Below the pieces are notes generated by a model. It had not been told where the DNA came from and did no database searches. It saw nothing but the letters and a program-made list of their open reading frames with translations. A stretch of 64,000 nucleotides of DNA from Pseudomonas monsensis (GTDB lineage: Bacteria; Pseudomonadota; Gammaproteobacteria; Pseudomonadales; Pseudomonadaceae): positions 5,041,001 to 5,105,000 of the forward strand of contig NZ_CP077087.1 in assembly GCF_014268495.2 (NCBI RefSeq), given 5' to 3'. A program made the position numbers and the translations under genes. The first letter of the stretch is position 1; each line of letters starts with the position of its first letter. Shown here piece by piece: positions 18,194-26,611 of this stretch.

Positions 18194-20016
18194 TTAAGCG
18201 TCTCCAGGGCAGAAGTAAAGGCGCTGGCGCCCTGCTCCGCCGAGCTGAAGGCCAAACGCATGAAGCCAAACAGTTCGCGGCCGCTGCCGATGTTGTTGCC
18301 CAACAGGCCTTTGGCGGGTTCGCGCGCTGCGAATTCGGCGGCGTCGACCTTGAGTTCCAAAGTACCTTTGACGCCATCGACGCGGATGATATCGCCCTCT
18401 TGCACCCGCGCCAAAGCACCACCGACATAAGCCTCGGGGCTGACGTGAATCGCCGCCGGGATTTTCCCCGACGCGCCGGACATGCGCCCGTCAGTCACCA
18501 ACGCCACTTTGAAGCCGCGATCCTGCAGCACGCCAAGGAACGGCGTCATCTTGTGCAACTCGGGCATGCCGTTGGAGCGCGGGCCCTGGAAGCGCATCAC
18601 CGCGACAAAATCCTTCTCCAGCAAACCGGCCTTGAACGCGTCTGCCAGATCCTGTTGATCCTGGAACACCATCGCTGGCGCCTCGACGATCTGGTTTTCC
18701 AGCGCGACGGCGGAGACTTTCATCACCCCGCGGCCAAGGTTGCCTTCCATCACCCGCAAGCCACCCTCTGGCGAGAATGCGCGAGCGACCGGCCGCAGGA
18801 TGTTTTCGTCGAGGCTTTCGGTCGGGCCTTCACGCCATACCAACTGGCCGTTATCGAGGAACGGCTCCTTGGTGTACTGGCTCAGGCCGTGGCCGAGCAC
18901 GGTGTTGACGTCTTCGTGCAGCAGGCCGGCTTCGAGCAGTTCGCGGATCAGGAACGACATGCCGCCCGCCGCCTGGAAGTGATTGATGTCGGCTTTGCCG
19001 TTCGGGTAGACGTGGCTCAGGGTCGGCACGACTTCGGAGAGGTCGGCCATGTCCTGCCAGGTGAGTTGAATACCCGCGGCCATGGCGATGGCCGGCATGT
19101 GCAGGGTGTGGTTGGTCGAGCCGCCAGTGGCGTGCAATGCGACGATCGAGTTGACCAGCGCCTTCTCGTCGACGATTTCGCCGATCGGCATAAAGTTGCC
19201 GTTCTGCTTGGTCAGGCGCGTGACCTGATGCGCGGCTTCGCGGGTCAGGGCATCGCGCAGCGGCGTGTTCGGGTTGACGAACGAAGCGCCCGGCAAGTGC
19301 AGGCCCATGACTTCCATCAGCAACTGGTTGGTGTTGGCGGTGCCGTAGAAGGTGCAGGTGCCCGGGCTGTGGTAGGACTTCATCTCCGATTCCAGCAGCT
19401 CTTCACGGGTCGCCTTGCCTTCGGCGTACTTCTGCCGCACGTCGGCTTTTTCCTTGTTGGAAATCCCCGAGACCATCGGTCCGCCCGGGACGAAGATCGT
19501 TGGCAGATGACCGAAACGCAGCGAGCCCATCATCAGGCCCGGGACGATCTTGTCGCAGATGCCGAGCATCAGCGCGCCATCGAACATGTTGTGCGACAGC
19601 GCCACCGCCGTGGACATGGCGATCACTTCGCGGCTCGGCAGGCTCAGCTCCATGCCCGGCTCACCCTGGGTCACGCCATCGCACATGGCGGGCGTGCCGC
19701 CGGCGAACTGGCCGACCGACCCGATTTCGCGCAGGGCATTTTTGATCTGTTGCGGAAACACTTCGTATGGCTGGTGCGCCGAGAGCATGTCGTTATACGA
19801 CGAAACAATGGCGATGTTCGCCGAGTTCATCATCCGCAGGCTGTGCTTGTCTTCGCTGCCGCACCCGGCCACGCCGTGGGCGAAGTTGGCGCATTGCAGC
19901 TTGCCGCGCATCGGCCCGTCAGTGGCGGCGCCGCGAATCAGTGCAAGGTAAGCCTGACGCGTGGCGCGGCTGCGGGCGATAAGCCGTTCGGTGACCTCAA
20001 GGACGCGGGGATGCAT
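18190..20016 (-). CDS. edd: Phosphogluconate dehydratase
   Basis: Dehydrates 6-phosphogluconate to KDPG, the committing step of the Entner-Doudoroff pathway. It has 608 residues, full length for the IlvD/Edd family. Cysteines for the [4Fe-4S] cluster appear in '[13 protein letters not shown]' and '[12 protein letters not shown]', and '[17 protein letters not shown]' is the family C-terminal signature. It is transcribed with glk (4-base overlap) and is divergent from gap, with HexR-type operators between them. Confidence 0.96.
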   Translation of the reverse strand: MHPRVLEVTERLIARSRATRQAYLALIRGAATDGPMRGKLQCANFAHGVAGCGSEDKHSLRMMNSANIAIVSSYNDMLSAHQPYEVFPQQIKNALREIGSVGQFAGGTPAMCDGVTQGEPGMELSLPSREVIAMSTAVALSHNMFDGALMLGICDKIVPGLMMGSLRFGHLPTIFVPGGPMVSGISNKEKADVRQKYAEGKATREELLESEMKSYHSPGTCTFYGTANTNQLLMEVMGLHLPGASFVNPNTPLRDALTREAAHQVTRLTKQNGNFMPIGEIVDEKALVNSIVALHATGGSTNHTLHMPAIAMAAGIQLTWQDMADLSEVVPTLSHVYPNGKADINHFQAAGGMSFLIRELLEAGLLHEDVNTVLGHGLSQYTKEPFLDNGQLVWREGPTESLDENILRPVARAFSPEGGLRVMEGNLGRGVMKVSAVALENQIVEAPAMVFQDQQDLADAFKAGLLEKDFVAVMRFQGPRSNGMPELHKMTPFLGVLQDRGFKVALVTDGRMSGASGKIPAAIHVSPEAYVGGALARVQEGDIIRVDGVKGTLELKVDAAEFAAREPAKGLLGNNIGSGRELFGFMRLAFSSAEQGASAFTSALETLN

Positions 20017-20075
20017 GTGTAGAACTCCAGGCTAACGGATGTGGCGACCTGATTGTCTATGCTGATCAAACGCCG

Positions 20076-20083
20076 TTGTTGTT
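20076..20083 (-). promoter_or_regulatory. Candidate Hfq/Crc motif in edd leader
   Basis: The mRNA reads CATTCCAACAACAACGG, about 60 bases before the edd ATG. The motif fits, but its distance from the start makes direct blocking of translation less certain than at the other sites. Confidence 0.35.
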
Positions 20084-20136
20084 GGAATGACAGACGGCTT
20101 TTTTGACCATTCGGACCAGTTGATTCAGGTCACTCG

Positions 20137-20151
20137 TTGTAGATAAAACAA
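20137..20151. promoter_or_regulatory. HexR operator candidate 1, edd/gap intergenic region
   Basis: TTGTAGATAAAACAA is an exact match to TTGT-N7-ACAA, the reported Pseudomonas HexR operator pattern. It lies in the divergent edd-gap control region. Confidence 0.7.
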
Positions 20152-20198
20152 AATATTGCCACTAAAAAGGCTTGTTTTCTATTTTTATGCGAATAATC

Positions 20199-20213
20199 TT
20201 GTAATTCCAACAA
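20199..20213. promoter_or_regulatory. HexR operator candidate 2, gap promoter
   Basis: TTGTAATTCCAACAA is again TTGT-N7-ACAA. It directly follows a -10-like GAATAAT at 20191-20197 and lies 24 bases before the gap ATG. A bound repressor would block gap initiation. Confidence 0.55.
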
Positions 20214-20218
20214 CAAAA
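20209..20218 (+). promoter_or_regulatory. Candidate Hfq/Crc motif in gap leader
   Basis: AACAACAAAA lies about 20 bases before the gap ATG, where no clear Shine-Dalgarno is present. It overlaps the right half of the second HexR operator. Confidence 0.4.
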
Positions 20219-20236
20219 CGACGGCGGCGCTGTTCA

Positions 20237-21238
20237 ATGACTCTTCGAATCGCAATCAATGGTTTTGGCCGCATCGGCCGTAATGTCCTGCGCGCACTGT
20301 ATACCCAAGGCTATCGACAGGATTTGCAGATCGTCGCCATCAACGATCTGGGCGACAGCTCGATCAATGCCCATCTGCTCAAATACGACACCGTTCACGG
20401 CACGTTCGACGCGCAAGTCGAGCATGACAATGAAAGTCTGACCGTCAACGGCGACCGCATTGCGGTCAGCGCGATCCGCAACCCGGCCGAACTGCCATGG
20501 GCGGCGGAAAAGATTGATGTGGTGTTCGAATGCACCGGTCTCTTTACCGATCGCGCCAAAGCGGCCGCGCATATTACGGCCGGCGCACGCAAAGTGATCA
20601 TCTCGGCCCCGGCCAAAGGCGCCGACGCCACCGTCGTTTATGGTGTGAACCACGACATTCTGCGCCAGTCGCACCAGATCATCTCCAATGCATCGTGCAC
20701 CACCAACTGCCTGGCGCCCGTGGCGCAGGTGCTGCACCGCGAGCTGGGCATCGAAAGCGGTCTGATGACCACCATTCATGCCTACACCAACGACCAGAAC
20801 CTGACCGACGTCTACCACACCGACCCGTACCGCGCACGTTCGGCCACGCAGAACATGATCCCGAGCAAGACCGGCGCCGCTGAAGCGGTGGGCCTGGTGC
20901 TGCCGGAACTGGCGGGCAAACTGACCGGCATGGCCGTGCGTGTACCGGTGATCAACGTATCGCTGGTGGACCTGACCGTGCAGCTGAAAAAGGAAGCCAG
21001 CGCCGACGAAGTCAACGCGCTGATGAAGGCGGCCAGCCAGCACTCGAAAATTTTGGGTTACAACACGTTGCCGCTGGTTTCCAGCGACTTCAACCACAAC
21101 CCGCTGTCGTCGATCTTCGACGCCAACCACACCAAAGCCAGCGGCAAACTGCTGAAGGTGCTGGCGTGGTATGACAACGAGTGGGGCTTCTCCAACCGTA
21201 TGCTGGATAACTGCCTGGCGCTGTGCAACGCCGAGTAA
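20237..21238 (+). CDS. gap: Glyceraldehyde-3-phosphate dehydrogenase, type I
   Basis: Oxidises the glyceraldehyde-3-phosphate made by Eda. The 333-residue protein has Rossmann '[15 protein letters not shown]', catalytic Cys in '[13 protein letters not shown]' and C-terminal '[12 protein letters not shown]'. The ATG at 20237 is the first to give the conserved N-terminus; longer in-frame starts upstream encode unrelated residues. Its placement beside edd and the HexR-like sites marks it as the glycolytic-direction GapA of the glucose locus. Confidence 0.95.
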   Translation: MTLRIAINGFGRIGRNVLRALYTQGYRQDLQIVAINDLGDSSINAHLLKYDTVHGTFDAQVEHDNESLTVNGDRIAVSAIRNPAELPWAAEKIDVVFECTGLFTDRAKAAAHITAGARKVIISAPAKGADATVVYGVNHDILRQSHQIISNASCTTNCLAPVAQVLHRELGIESGLMTTIHAYTNDQNLTDVYHTDPYRARSATQNMIPSKTGAAEAVGLVLPELAGKLTGMAVRVPVINVSLVDLTVQLKKEASADEVNALMKAASQHSKILGYNTLPLVSSDFNHNPLSSIFDANHTKASGKLLKVLAWYDNEWGFSNRMLDNCLALCNAE

Positions 21239-21259
21239 TCTCAAGTAATCCCCCTATCC

Positions 21260-21351
21260 CTGTGGGAGCGAGCTTGCTCGCGAAGGCGTAGTGTCAGCCA
21301 ATTCAACTAGCGACTGACCCACCGCTTTCGCGAGCAAGCTCGCTCCCACAG
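21260..21351. repeat. REPIN-type inverted repeat
   Basis: CTGTGGGAGCGAGCTTGCTC and its complement follow gap by 21 bases and may help end its transcript. Confidence 0.9.
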
Positions 21352-21396
21352 GGTTTCGATTTCAATTTGAAATCAACACTTGACCATTCAACTAGA

Positions 21397-21411
21397 TGAT
21401 AAGCATTATCA
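21397..21411. promoter_or_regulatory. Fur box upstream of the ECF sigma gene
   Basis: TGATAAGCATTATCA matches the 7-1-7 Fur core (TGATAATNATTATCA) at 13 of 14 positions. It sits 28 bases before the GTG start of the sigma gene, so iron should repress the whole heme unit. Confidence 0.8.
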
Positions 21412-21438
21412 TTCGCTTGAAATCGATCAGGTCCTCCC

Positions 21439-21966
21439 GTGAGTCAGTCGCACTTCCACCACGTCTTCCTCACGCAGCGCACTTCGCTGCTGCGTACGCT
21501 GGAACGGATGGTCAACAACCACAGCACCGCCGAAGACCTGCTGCAGGAAACCTACCTGCGCGTGACGCGGGCGTTGAGCGAGCGGGCCGTCGATCACCTC
21601 GAACCCTTTGTCTTCCAGACTGCACGCAATCTGGCGCTGGATCATTTGCGTGCGCGCAAGATTCACTCGCGAACCATGGTCGACGACGTGCCGCAGGATG
21701 TCGTGCACAGCGTCGCGGCCCCCGCCAGCAGCGCCGAAGACGCCGCCCACGCCGAACAATTGCTGGAGCGCCTGAACGTGAGCCTCAGTCAACTCAGCCC
21801 CCGCCAGCAACAGATTTTCATCCTCAGCCGCCTGCACGGGCACAGCTATCAGGAAATCGCCGACGAGTTGAACGTGTCCCTCAGCACCGTGCAGAAGGAA
21901 CTCAAGCTGATCATGTCGATCTGCATCGGTGTCGCTGAACGACACGACAGCAGCTGCAAGCTGTAA
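21439..21966 (+). CDS. hxuI: ECF sigma factor, FecI/HxuI type
   Basis: An iron-starvation sigma factor of 175 residues. Region 2 contains 'AEDLLQETYLRV' and 'FVFQTARNLALDHLRARK'. Region 4 has 'LSPRQQQIFILSRLHGHSYQEIADELNVSLSTVQ' (split across two helices). The start is GTG at 21439, downstream of a Fur box. A FecR-type anti-sigma, a TonB receptor with a signalling domain and a heme oxygenase follow, the arrangement of cell-surface signalling heme systems such as Hxu/Has. The last six codons (ending SSCKL) lie in an intergenic repeat, so the C-terminus is repeat-derived. The exact orthology (HxuI or HasI) is inferred. Confidence 0.85.
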   Translation: MSQSHFHHVFLTQRTSLLRTLERMVNNHSTAEDLLQETYLRVTRALSERAVDHLEPFVFQTARNLALDHLRARKIHSRTMVDDVPQDVVHSVAAPASSAEDAAHAEQLLERLNVSLSQLSPRQQQIFILSRLHGHSYQEIADELNVSLSTVQKELKLIMSICIGVAERHDSSCKL

Positions 21967-22043
21967 GCTTCAGGCCCCAAGTAAAAACCAAAAGCAGTAC
22001 ACGCATCTGACTTGCAGCTTGCGGCTTGAAACTTGAAACTGCT
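21949..22043. repeat. AGCAGCTGC...CTGCT repeat, copy 1
   Basis: Starts AGCAGCTGCAAGCTGTAAGC and ends CTTGAAACTTGAAACTGCT, with partly complementary ends. It overlaps the end of the sigma gene and fills the gap to the anti-sigma gene. A longer relative lies at 44964-45122. Confidence 0.65.
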
Positions 22044-22066
22044 TTGCAAAAGCTCGAGGACACACC

Positions 22067-23032
22067 GTGACGGACACCCACCGCCCGCCTTCGCCCGCAA
22101 CGGCGCAGGACGCCGCCCGTGCAATGGACCAGGCTCTGGACTGGCTCATCGTGCTCGGCAGCCCGGACGAGGAGCAGACCCGGCAGTTCCACGCCTGGCT
22201 GGCGGCCGATCCGTTGAATGCCGAGGCGTTCGCCAAGGCTCAGGCGATCTGGGATGGCCCGCAAGTGGTGCAATGCGCGCAGAGTCTCGCTGCGCAGCCT
22301 GCAAAAATCACTGTCCTCAAACGTCTGCGTCCGCACTGGAAACCATTGGCCACCGCCGCCGTGCTGATCCTCGGCCTGTTCAGTTTCAGCAACCTGCCGA
22401 TGCGCCTCCAGGCCGATCACCTGACCGTGGTCGGCGAGCGTCAGCGCCTGCAACTGGAGGATGGCTCCAAGGTGCTGCTCAACACCAACTCCGCATTTTC
22501 CAGCACCATCAACGAGCGCCAGCGAGTAGCACGGCTGTATCAGGGCGAAGCGTTTTTCGAGGTCGCCGCCAACCGTGCTCAGCCACTGGAAATCGACGCC
22601 GGCCCGGTACAGGCCAGCGTGCGCGACACCGCGTTCGCCGTGCGTTATCTGGACGGCGTGGCGCAGGTCAATGTGCAACGCGGCGATGTCGATCTGCGCG
22701 CCACCCACAACGATGCACGGGTGCGGTTGTCCGCCGGGGAGAGCATCCGCATCGGCCCCAACGGTTTTGATCGCCCGGCCAAGCTCGATGCCACCACCGA
22801 CCTGGCCTGGGTCCAGGGCCGGCTGGTGTTCGAGAACTGCCCGTTGAATCAGGTCCTGGCGGAACTGCGCCGCTACTACCCGGGCTGGATCATCAACACC
22901 AACGAGGAGCTGGCCGACGTCAACGTCACCGGTAACTATCGCCTCGACCAGCCACTGGACGCAGTGCGCTCCCTCGCCCACATCACATCGGCGCGCCTGC
23001 AGGAATTCCCGGCGCTGGTGATCCTGAACTAA
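22067..23032 (+). CDS. hxuR: FecR-type anti-sigma factor / signal transducer
   Basis: A 321-residue inner-membrane regulator. It has an N-terminal cytoplasmic DUF4880 region 'ALDWLIVLGSPDEEQTRQFHAWLAADPLNAEAF' (several motifs across residues 25-60), one membrane span near residues 95-115, and a periplasmic FecR domain with 'LEDGSKVLLNTNSAF' and 'RVARLYQGEAFFEVA'. The C-terminal 'LVFENCPLNQVLAELRRY' is STN-like. It holds the sigma factor until the receptor signals. The start is GTG at 22067 with GAGGA before it. Confidence 0.88.
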   Translation: MTDTHRPPSPATAQDAARAMDQALDWLIVLGSPDEEQTRQFHAWLAADPLNAEAFAKAQAIWDGPQVVQCAQSLAAQPAKITVLKRLRPHWKPLATAAVLILGLFSFSNLPMRLQADHLTVVGERQRLQLEDGSKVLLNTNSAFSSTINERQRVARLYQGEAFFEVAANRAQPLEIDAGPVQASVRDTAFAVRYLDGVAQVNVQRGDVDLRATHNDARVRLSAGESIRIGPNGFDRPAKLDATTDLAWVQGRLVFENCPLNQVLAELRRYYPGWIINTNEELADVNVTGNYRLDQPLDAVRSLAHITSARLQEFPALVILN

Positions 23033-23033
23033 A

Positions 23034-23079
23034 TGAGAATTATTTTTACTCGATAGCGAAAGTCCGTTCGTCTCGTTAT
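23034..23079 (+). promoter_or_regulatory. Fur-like box plus putative ECF promoter of the receptor gene
   Basis: TGAGAATTATTTTTA at 23034-23048 resembles a Fur box. It overlaps TTTTTAC (23043-23049), which is 16 bases from GTTCGTCTCGTTAT (23066-23079). The same two blocks at the same spacing occur before hemO, so they probably form the -35 and -10 of the adjacent ECF sigma. Confidence 0.6.
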
Positions 23080-23154
23080 AGCCAATGCAATTGATTCGCA
23101 TCTTCTGATGCGGATCAGCACCTATAAAGATTCGTGCGACACGGAGCGCTATCG

Positions 23155-25740
23155 ATGTCCTCTCGCCTTACCCGCCAGACTGCTTCCCCTTCCCGCGTAT
23201 TGTCGCTGCTGACGGCCGCCATCCTCATGGCCGGCACTGCACCGCTGATGGCTGCCACCGAACAACCGGCGCGCAACATGGGTGATTATTCGTTCTCGAT
23301 CGGCCAGCAACCGCTGGTGTCGGCGCTCAATGCCTTCACCGCCGTGACCGGTTGGCAGGTCGGCTTGCCGGCAGAACTGGGTCAGGGCGTGTCCTCGCCG
23401 GGCGTGCGTGGCTCGCTGCCACCGGAAAAAGCCCTGGAGCGTCTGTTGGTGGGGACCAATCTGAGCTTCCGCAAAATCAGCAACAACAACGTCGTACTGG
23501 AAAAACGCAACGCCAGCGGCACGCTCAATCTCGATCAGGTGACCATCAGCGCCACCCGTCAGGAGCAGTCGGTCAACAGCGTGCCGGCCACCGTCACCGT
23601 GCAGACCCGCCAGGATCTGGATCGCAACAACGTCAACACCATCAAGGATCTGGTGCGCTACGAGCCGGGCGTGTCCGTCGGCGGTGCCGGCCAGCGCGGC
23701 GGCATCAGCGGCTACAACATCCGTGGTATCGACGGCGACCGCATCCTGACCCAAGTCGACGGTGTCGAAGTGCCGGACGGTTTCTTCAACGGCCCGTACG
23801 CCAAGACCCAGCGCAATTACGTCGACCCGGAAATCGTCAAACGCGTGGAAATCCTTCGCGGCCCGGCCTCGGTGCTGTACGGCAGCAACGCCATCGGCGG
23901 CGCCGTCAGCTACTACACCCTCGACCCGGACGACATCATCAAGCCCGGCAAGGACGTCGGCGCGCGCCTGAAAACCGGCTACAGCTCGGCCGATGACAGT
24001 TGGCTGAAATCCGCCACCGTCGCCGGCCGCGCCGAGCAGTTCGACGGCTTGCTGCACTACAGCCAGCGCGACGGCCATGAAACCGACTCCTACGGCAGCA
24101 ACAACGGCACCGGTCTGCAACGCACCGCCGCCAACCCGGAAGACGTCAACGCCTACAACGTACTGGCCAAGATCGGCTGGAACTACAACGAAGATGCGCG
24201 TCTGGGCCTGACCTACGAAAAGTACAAGGATGATCGCGACACCGATCAGAAAAGTGCTTATGGCGGGCCGTACTTCAATGGCGCACCGACCATTCCGAAC
24301 AGCGTACTGCCCGGCGGCATGTATCAGTGGCGTACCGGCAACGACACCATCACCCGTGAGCGTTTCGGCATCGAACACTCGTTCGCCCTCGACAGCCTGC
24401 TGGTCGACAACGTGAAGTGGAGCCTCAACCACCAGACCGCCAAGACCGACCAGAGCACCACCGAGTTCTACTACCCGATCACCCGTAAAGTGCTGCGCAC
24501 CCGTGACACCCTTTACGAAGAAAAGCAGTGGGTGTTCGACGCTCAGCTGGACAAGGCCTTCGCCATCGGCGAGACCGATCACGTCCTGACTTACGGCACC
24601 ACCATCAAGCAACAGAAAGTCACCGGCTCGCGCAGCGGCAACGGCACGTGCCTGGCCGTCGGTCGTGGCTGCACCGCCATTGGTGCGACCAGTAGCGCTG
24701 ACGTGCTGGCCAAGGCCACCGACTTCCCGGACCCGACCATCAACACCTACAGCGTGTTCGCTCAGGATCAGATCAGCTGGAACAACTGGACCTTTCTGCC
24801 GGGCCTGCGCTACGACTACACCCAGCTCAAACCGCACATCACCCAGGAATTCCTCAATACCGTGGCGGCTGATGGCCAAGGCACGGTCAGCGACGAGAAC
24901 AAGACCTGGCACAAAGTCTCGCCAAAATTCGGCCTGACCTACGCCCTGACCGACCACTACACCTGGTACGGTCAGTACGCCGAAGGTTTCCGCACGCCGA
25001 CCGCGAAAGCCCTGTACGGCCGCTTCGAAAACACCACCACCGGTTATAGCGTGGCGCCTAACCCGGACCTCGAACCGGAAAAAAGCAAAAGCTACGAAAC
25101 CGGTCTGCGCGGCCAATTCGAACAAGGCTCGTTCGATGTGGCGGTGTTCTATAACAAGTACCGCGATTTCATCAACGAAGACGCTGTGACCCCGGGTCGC
25201 AACGAACTGACCTTCCAGTCGGCCAACATCAAGCACGCCACCATCAAGGGCGCGGAAGTCAAAGGTCGCTTGAATCTGGATGCGTTTGGTGCCCCGCAAG
25301 GCCTCTACACCCAAGGCTCGATCGCCTACGCCTACGGTCGCAACAACGACAACGGCGAGCCACTCAACAGCGTCAATCCGCTGACCGGCGTGTTCGGCCT
25401 GGGTTACGACCAGGACCACTACGGCGGCCTGCTGAGCTGGACCGTGGTGAAGAAAAAGGATCGCGTCGACGACAGCAACTTCAAGTCGCCGGATGGCGTC
25501 AGCAGCCAGTTCAAAACCCCGGGCTTCGGCATCCTTGATCTGGCCGGGTACTACAAAGTCACCGACGACGTCACCGTCAGCGGCGGCATCTACAACCTGA
25601 CCGACAAGAAGTACTGGCTGTGGGATGACGTGCGCGGTTACGACAGCGTCGGCGAGGCTTCGGTAACGCAACCGGCCAACCTCGATCGCCTGACCCAACC
25701 GGGCCGCAACTTCGCGATCAACCTGATCTGGGACATCTGA
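23155..25740 (+). CDS. hxuA: TonB-dependent heme-type receptor with signalling domain
   Basis: An outer-membrane receptor of about 861 residues. A signal peptide ends 'PLMAATEQ'. An STN signalling domain with 'SFSIGQQPLVSALNAF' follows near residues 45-115, then a plug with 'VEILRGPASVLYGSNAIGG' and a long beta-barrel ending 'NFAINLIWDI'. It belongs to the hemoglobin/heme receptor family. FRTP (about residue 612) and NPDL (about 635) correspond to the FRAP/NPNL motifs, but no histidine lies between them. The ATG at 23155 has GGAG upstream. The N-terminal domain should contact the anti-sigma. Confidence 0.87.
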   Translation: MSSRLTRQTASPSRVLSLLTAAILMAGTAPLMAATEQPARNMGDYSFSIGQQPLVSALNAFTAVTGWQVGLPAELGQGVSSPGVRGSLPPEKALERLLVGTNLSFRKISNNNVVLEKRNASGTLNLDQVTISATRQEQSVNSVPATVTVQTRQDLDRNNVNTIKDLVRYEPGVSVGGAGQRGGISGYNIRGIDGDRILTQVDGVEVPDGFFNGPYAKTQRNYVDPEIVKRVEILRGPASVLYGSNAIGGAVSYYTLDPDDIIKPGKDVGARLKTGYSSADDSWLKSATVAGRAEQFDGLLHYSQRDGHETDSYGSNNGTGLQRTAANPEDVNAYNVLAKIGWNYNEDARLGLTYEKYKDDRDTDQKSAYGGPYFNGAPTIPNSVLPGGMYQWRTGNDTITRERFGIEHSFALDSLLVDNVKWSLNHQTAKTDQSTTEFYYPITRKVLRTRDTLYEEKQWVFDAQLDKAFAIGETDHVLTYGTTIKQQKVTGSRSGNGTCLAVGRGCTAIGATSSADVLAKATDFPDPTINTYSVFAQDQISWNNWTFLPGLRYDYTQLKPHITQEFLNTVAADGQGTVSDENKTWHKVSPKFGLTYALTDHYTWYGQYAEGFRTPTAKALYGRFENTTTGYSVAPNPDLEPEKSKSYETGLRGQFEQGSFDVAVFYNKYRDFINEDAVTPGRNELTFQSANIKHATIKGAEVKGRLNLDAFGAPQGLYTQGSIAYAYGRNNDNGEPLNSVNPLTGVFGLGYDQDHYGGLLSWTVVKKKDRVDDSNFKSPDGVSSQFKTPGFGILDLAGYYKVTDDVTVSGGIYNLTDKKYWLWDDVRGYDSVGEASVTQPANLDRLTQPGRNFAINLIWDI

Positions 25741-25747
25741 TCCGGTC

Positions 25748-25791
25748 AACCTCACGGCGTGTGTTCAGGCACCGCGCCGTGAGGTTTTTTT
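25748..25791 (+). terminator. Rho-independent terminator after the receptor gene
   Basis: AACCTCACGGCG and CGCCGTGAGGTT form a 12-pair stem followed by T7. It separates the receptor transcript from the heme oxygenase gene. Confidence 0.9.
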
Positions 25792-25823
25792 ACGCTTGCA
25801 CGTTGCCTTGTTCGTCTCGTTAT
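25787..25823 (+). promoter_or_regulatory. Putative ECF promoter of hemO, same as receptor promoter
   Basis: TTTTTAC (25787-25793), exactly 16 bases, then GTTCGTCTCGTTAT (25810-25823). This is identical in both blocks and in spacing to the element before the receptor. The -35-like block is formed from the T-tract of the preceding terminator. Confidence 0.65.
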
Positions 25824-25851
25824 CAAGCGCCTCTTTTATCAAGGACATGTC

Positions 25852-26448
25852 ATGACCATTTCGGAAAAAGCCCTGCGTTCACAACGCCTGAACCAGATCA
25901 CCCACGAGCCGCACAGCAAGCTCGACGCCCTGGTCAAAGCCCACGCGCCGTTCGAGACCCGCGCCAGCTTCGCCCGTTTTGTGGTGGCGCAGTACCTGTT
26001 CCAGTCGGAACTGGTCGACCTCTACAACGACGCTGAACTGAGCGCCATCGTCCCGGATCTGCCGGCCCGTTGCCGCGCGGAAGCGGCCAAGGCTGATCTC
26101 GCTGATCTGGACACCGAAGTCCCGGCGCCAGTGGCGGGTGCCGTGGCCAACCCGAGCAAGGCCCGCGCCCTGGGCTGGCTGTTTGTTTCCGAAGGGTCGA
26201 AGCTCGGCGCGGCGTTCCTGATCAAGCGCGCCGTCGCGCTGGAGCTGAGCGAAACCTTCGGTGCCCGTCACCTCGGCGAGCCAGAAGGCGGCCGTGCCGA
26301 AGGCTGGAAGCGCTTTGTGCGTACGCTCGATTCGCTGCAGTTCAGCGCTGAAGAAGAGGCTGAAGTCGAGCAAGGTGCACTGGATGCGTTCAACCGCTTC
26401 ACCGTGCTGCTGGAACAGGCTTACGCCACCGAAGCAGAACCGGCCTGA
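25852..26448 (+). CDS. hemO: Heme oxygenase (biliverdin-producing, HemO/PigA type)
   Basis: Cleaves imported heme to biliverdin, CO and iron in the cytoplasm. The 198-residue protein resembles bacterial heme oxygenases, with the proximal His region 'THEPHSKLDALV' (probably His21), 'GWLFVSEGSKLGAAF' for the distal glycine-rich helix, and 'FNRFTVLLEQAY' near the C-terminus. The start has AAGGA upstream. It completes the heme uptake unit and is probably co-induced with the receptor through the shared promoter element. Confidence 0.92.
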   Translation: MTISEKALRSQRLNQITHEPHSKLDALVKAHAPFETRASFARFVVAQYLFQSELVDLYNDAELSAIVPDLPARCRAEAAKADLADLDTEVPAPVAGAVANPSKARALGWLFVSEGSKLGAAFLIKRAVALELSETFGARHLGEPEGGRAEGWKRFVRTLDSLQFSAEEEAEVEQGALDAFNRFTVLLEQAYATEAEPA

Positions 26449-26464
26449 CTGACACAACACAAGA

Positions 26465-26559
26465 CCCTGTGGGAGCTGGCTTACCAGCGATGGCGATAGA
26501 TCAGTCAATACGATGTCGACTGTCCCACCGCTATCGCTGGTAAGCCAGCTCCCACAGGG
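26465..26559. repeat. REPIN-type inverted repeat (GGAGCTGGCTTACCAGCG type)
   Basis: CCCTGTGGGAGCTGGCTTAC and its inverted copy flank about 45 bases after hemO. The loop sequence differs from the GAGCTTGCTCGCG type, so this is a second subtype. Confidence 0.88.
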
Positions 26560-26611
26560 ATCTCTGCAAGCCTGTAGAATCTCCGTTTCGCCTCACTGCA
26601 ATCCCGAGCCC

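Noticed and set aside
23149..25755. 868-codon open frame on the minus strand, antisense to the TonB receptor
   Set aside because: High-GC shadow frame. The sense protein has all receptor domains, while the antisense product matches no family and has no ribosome-binding site.
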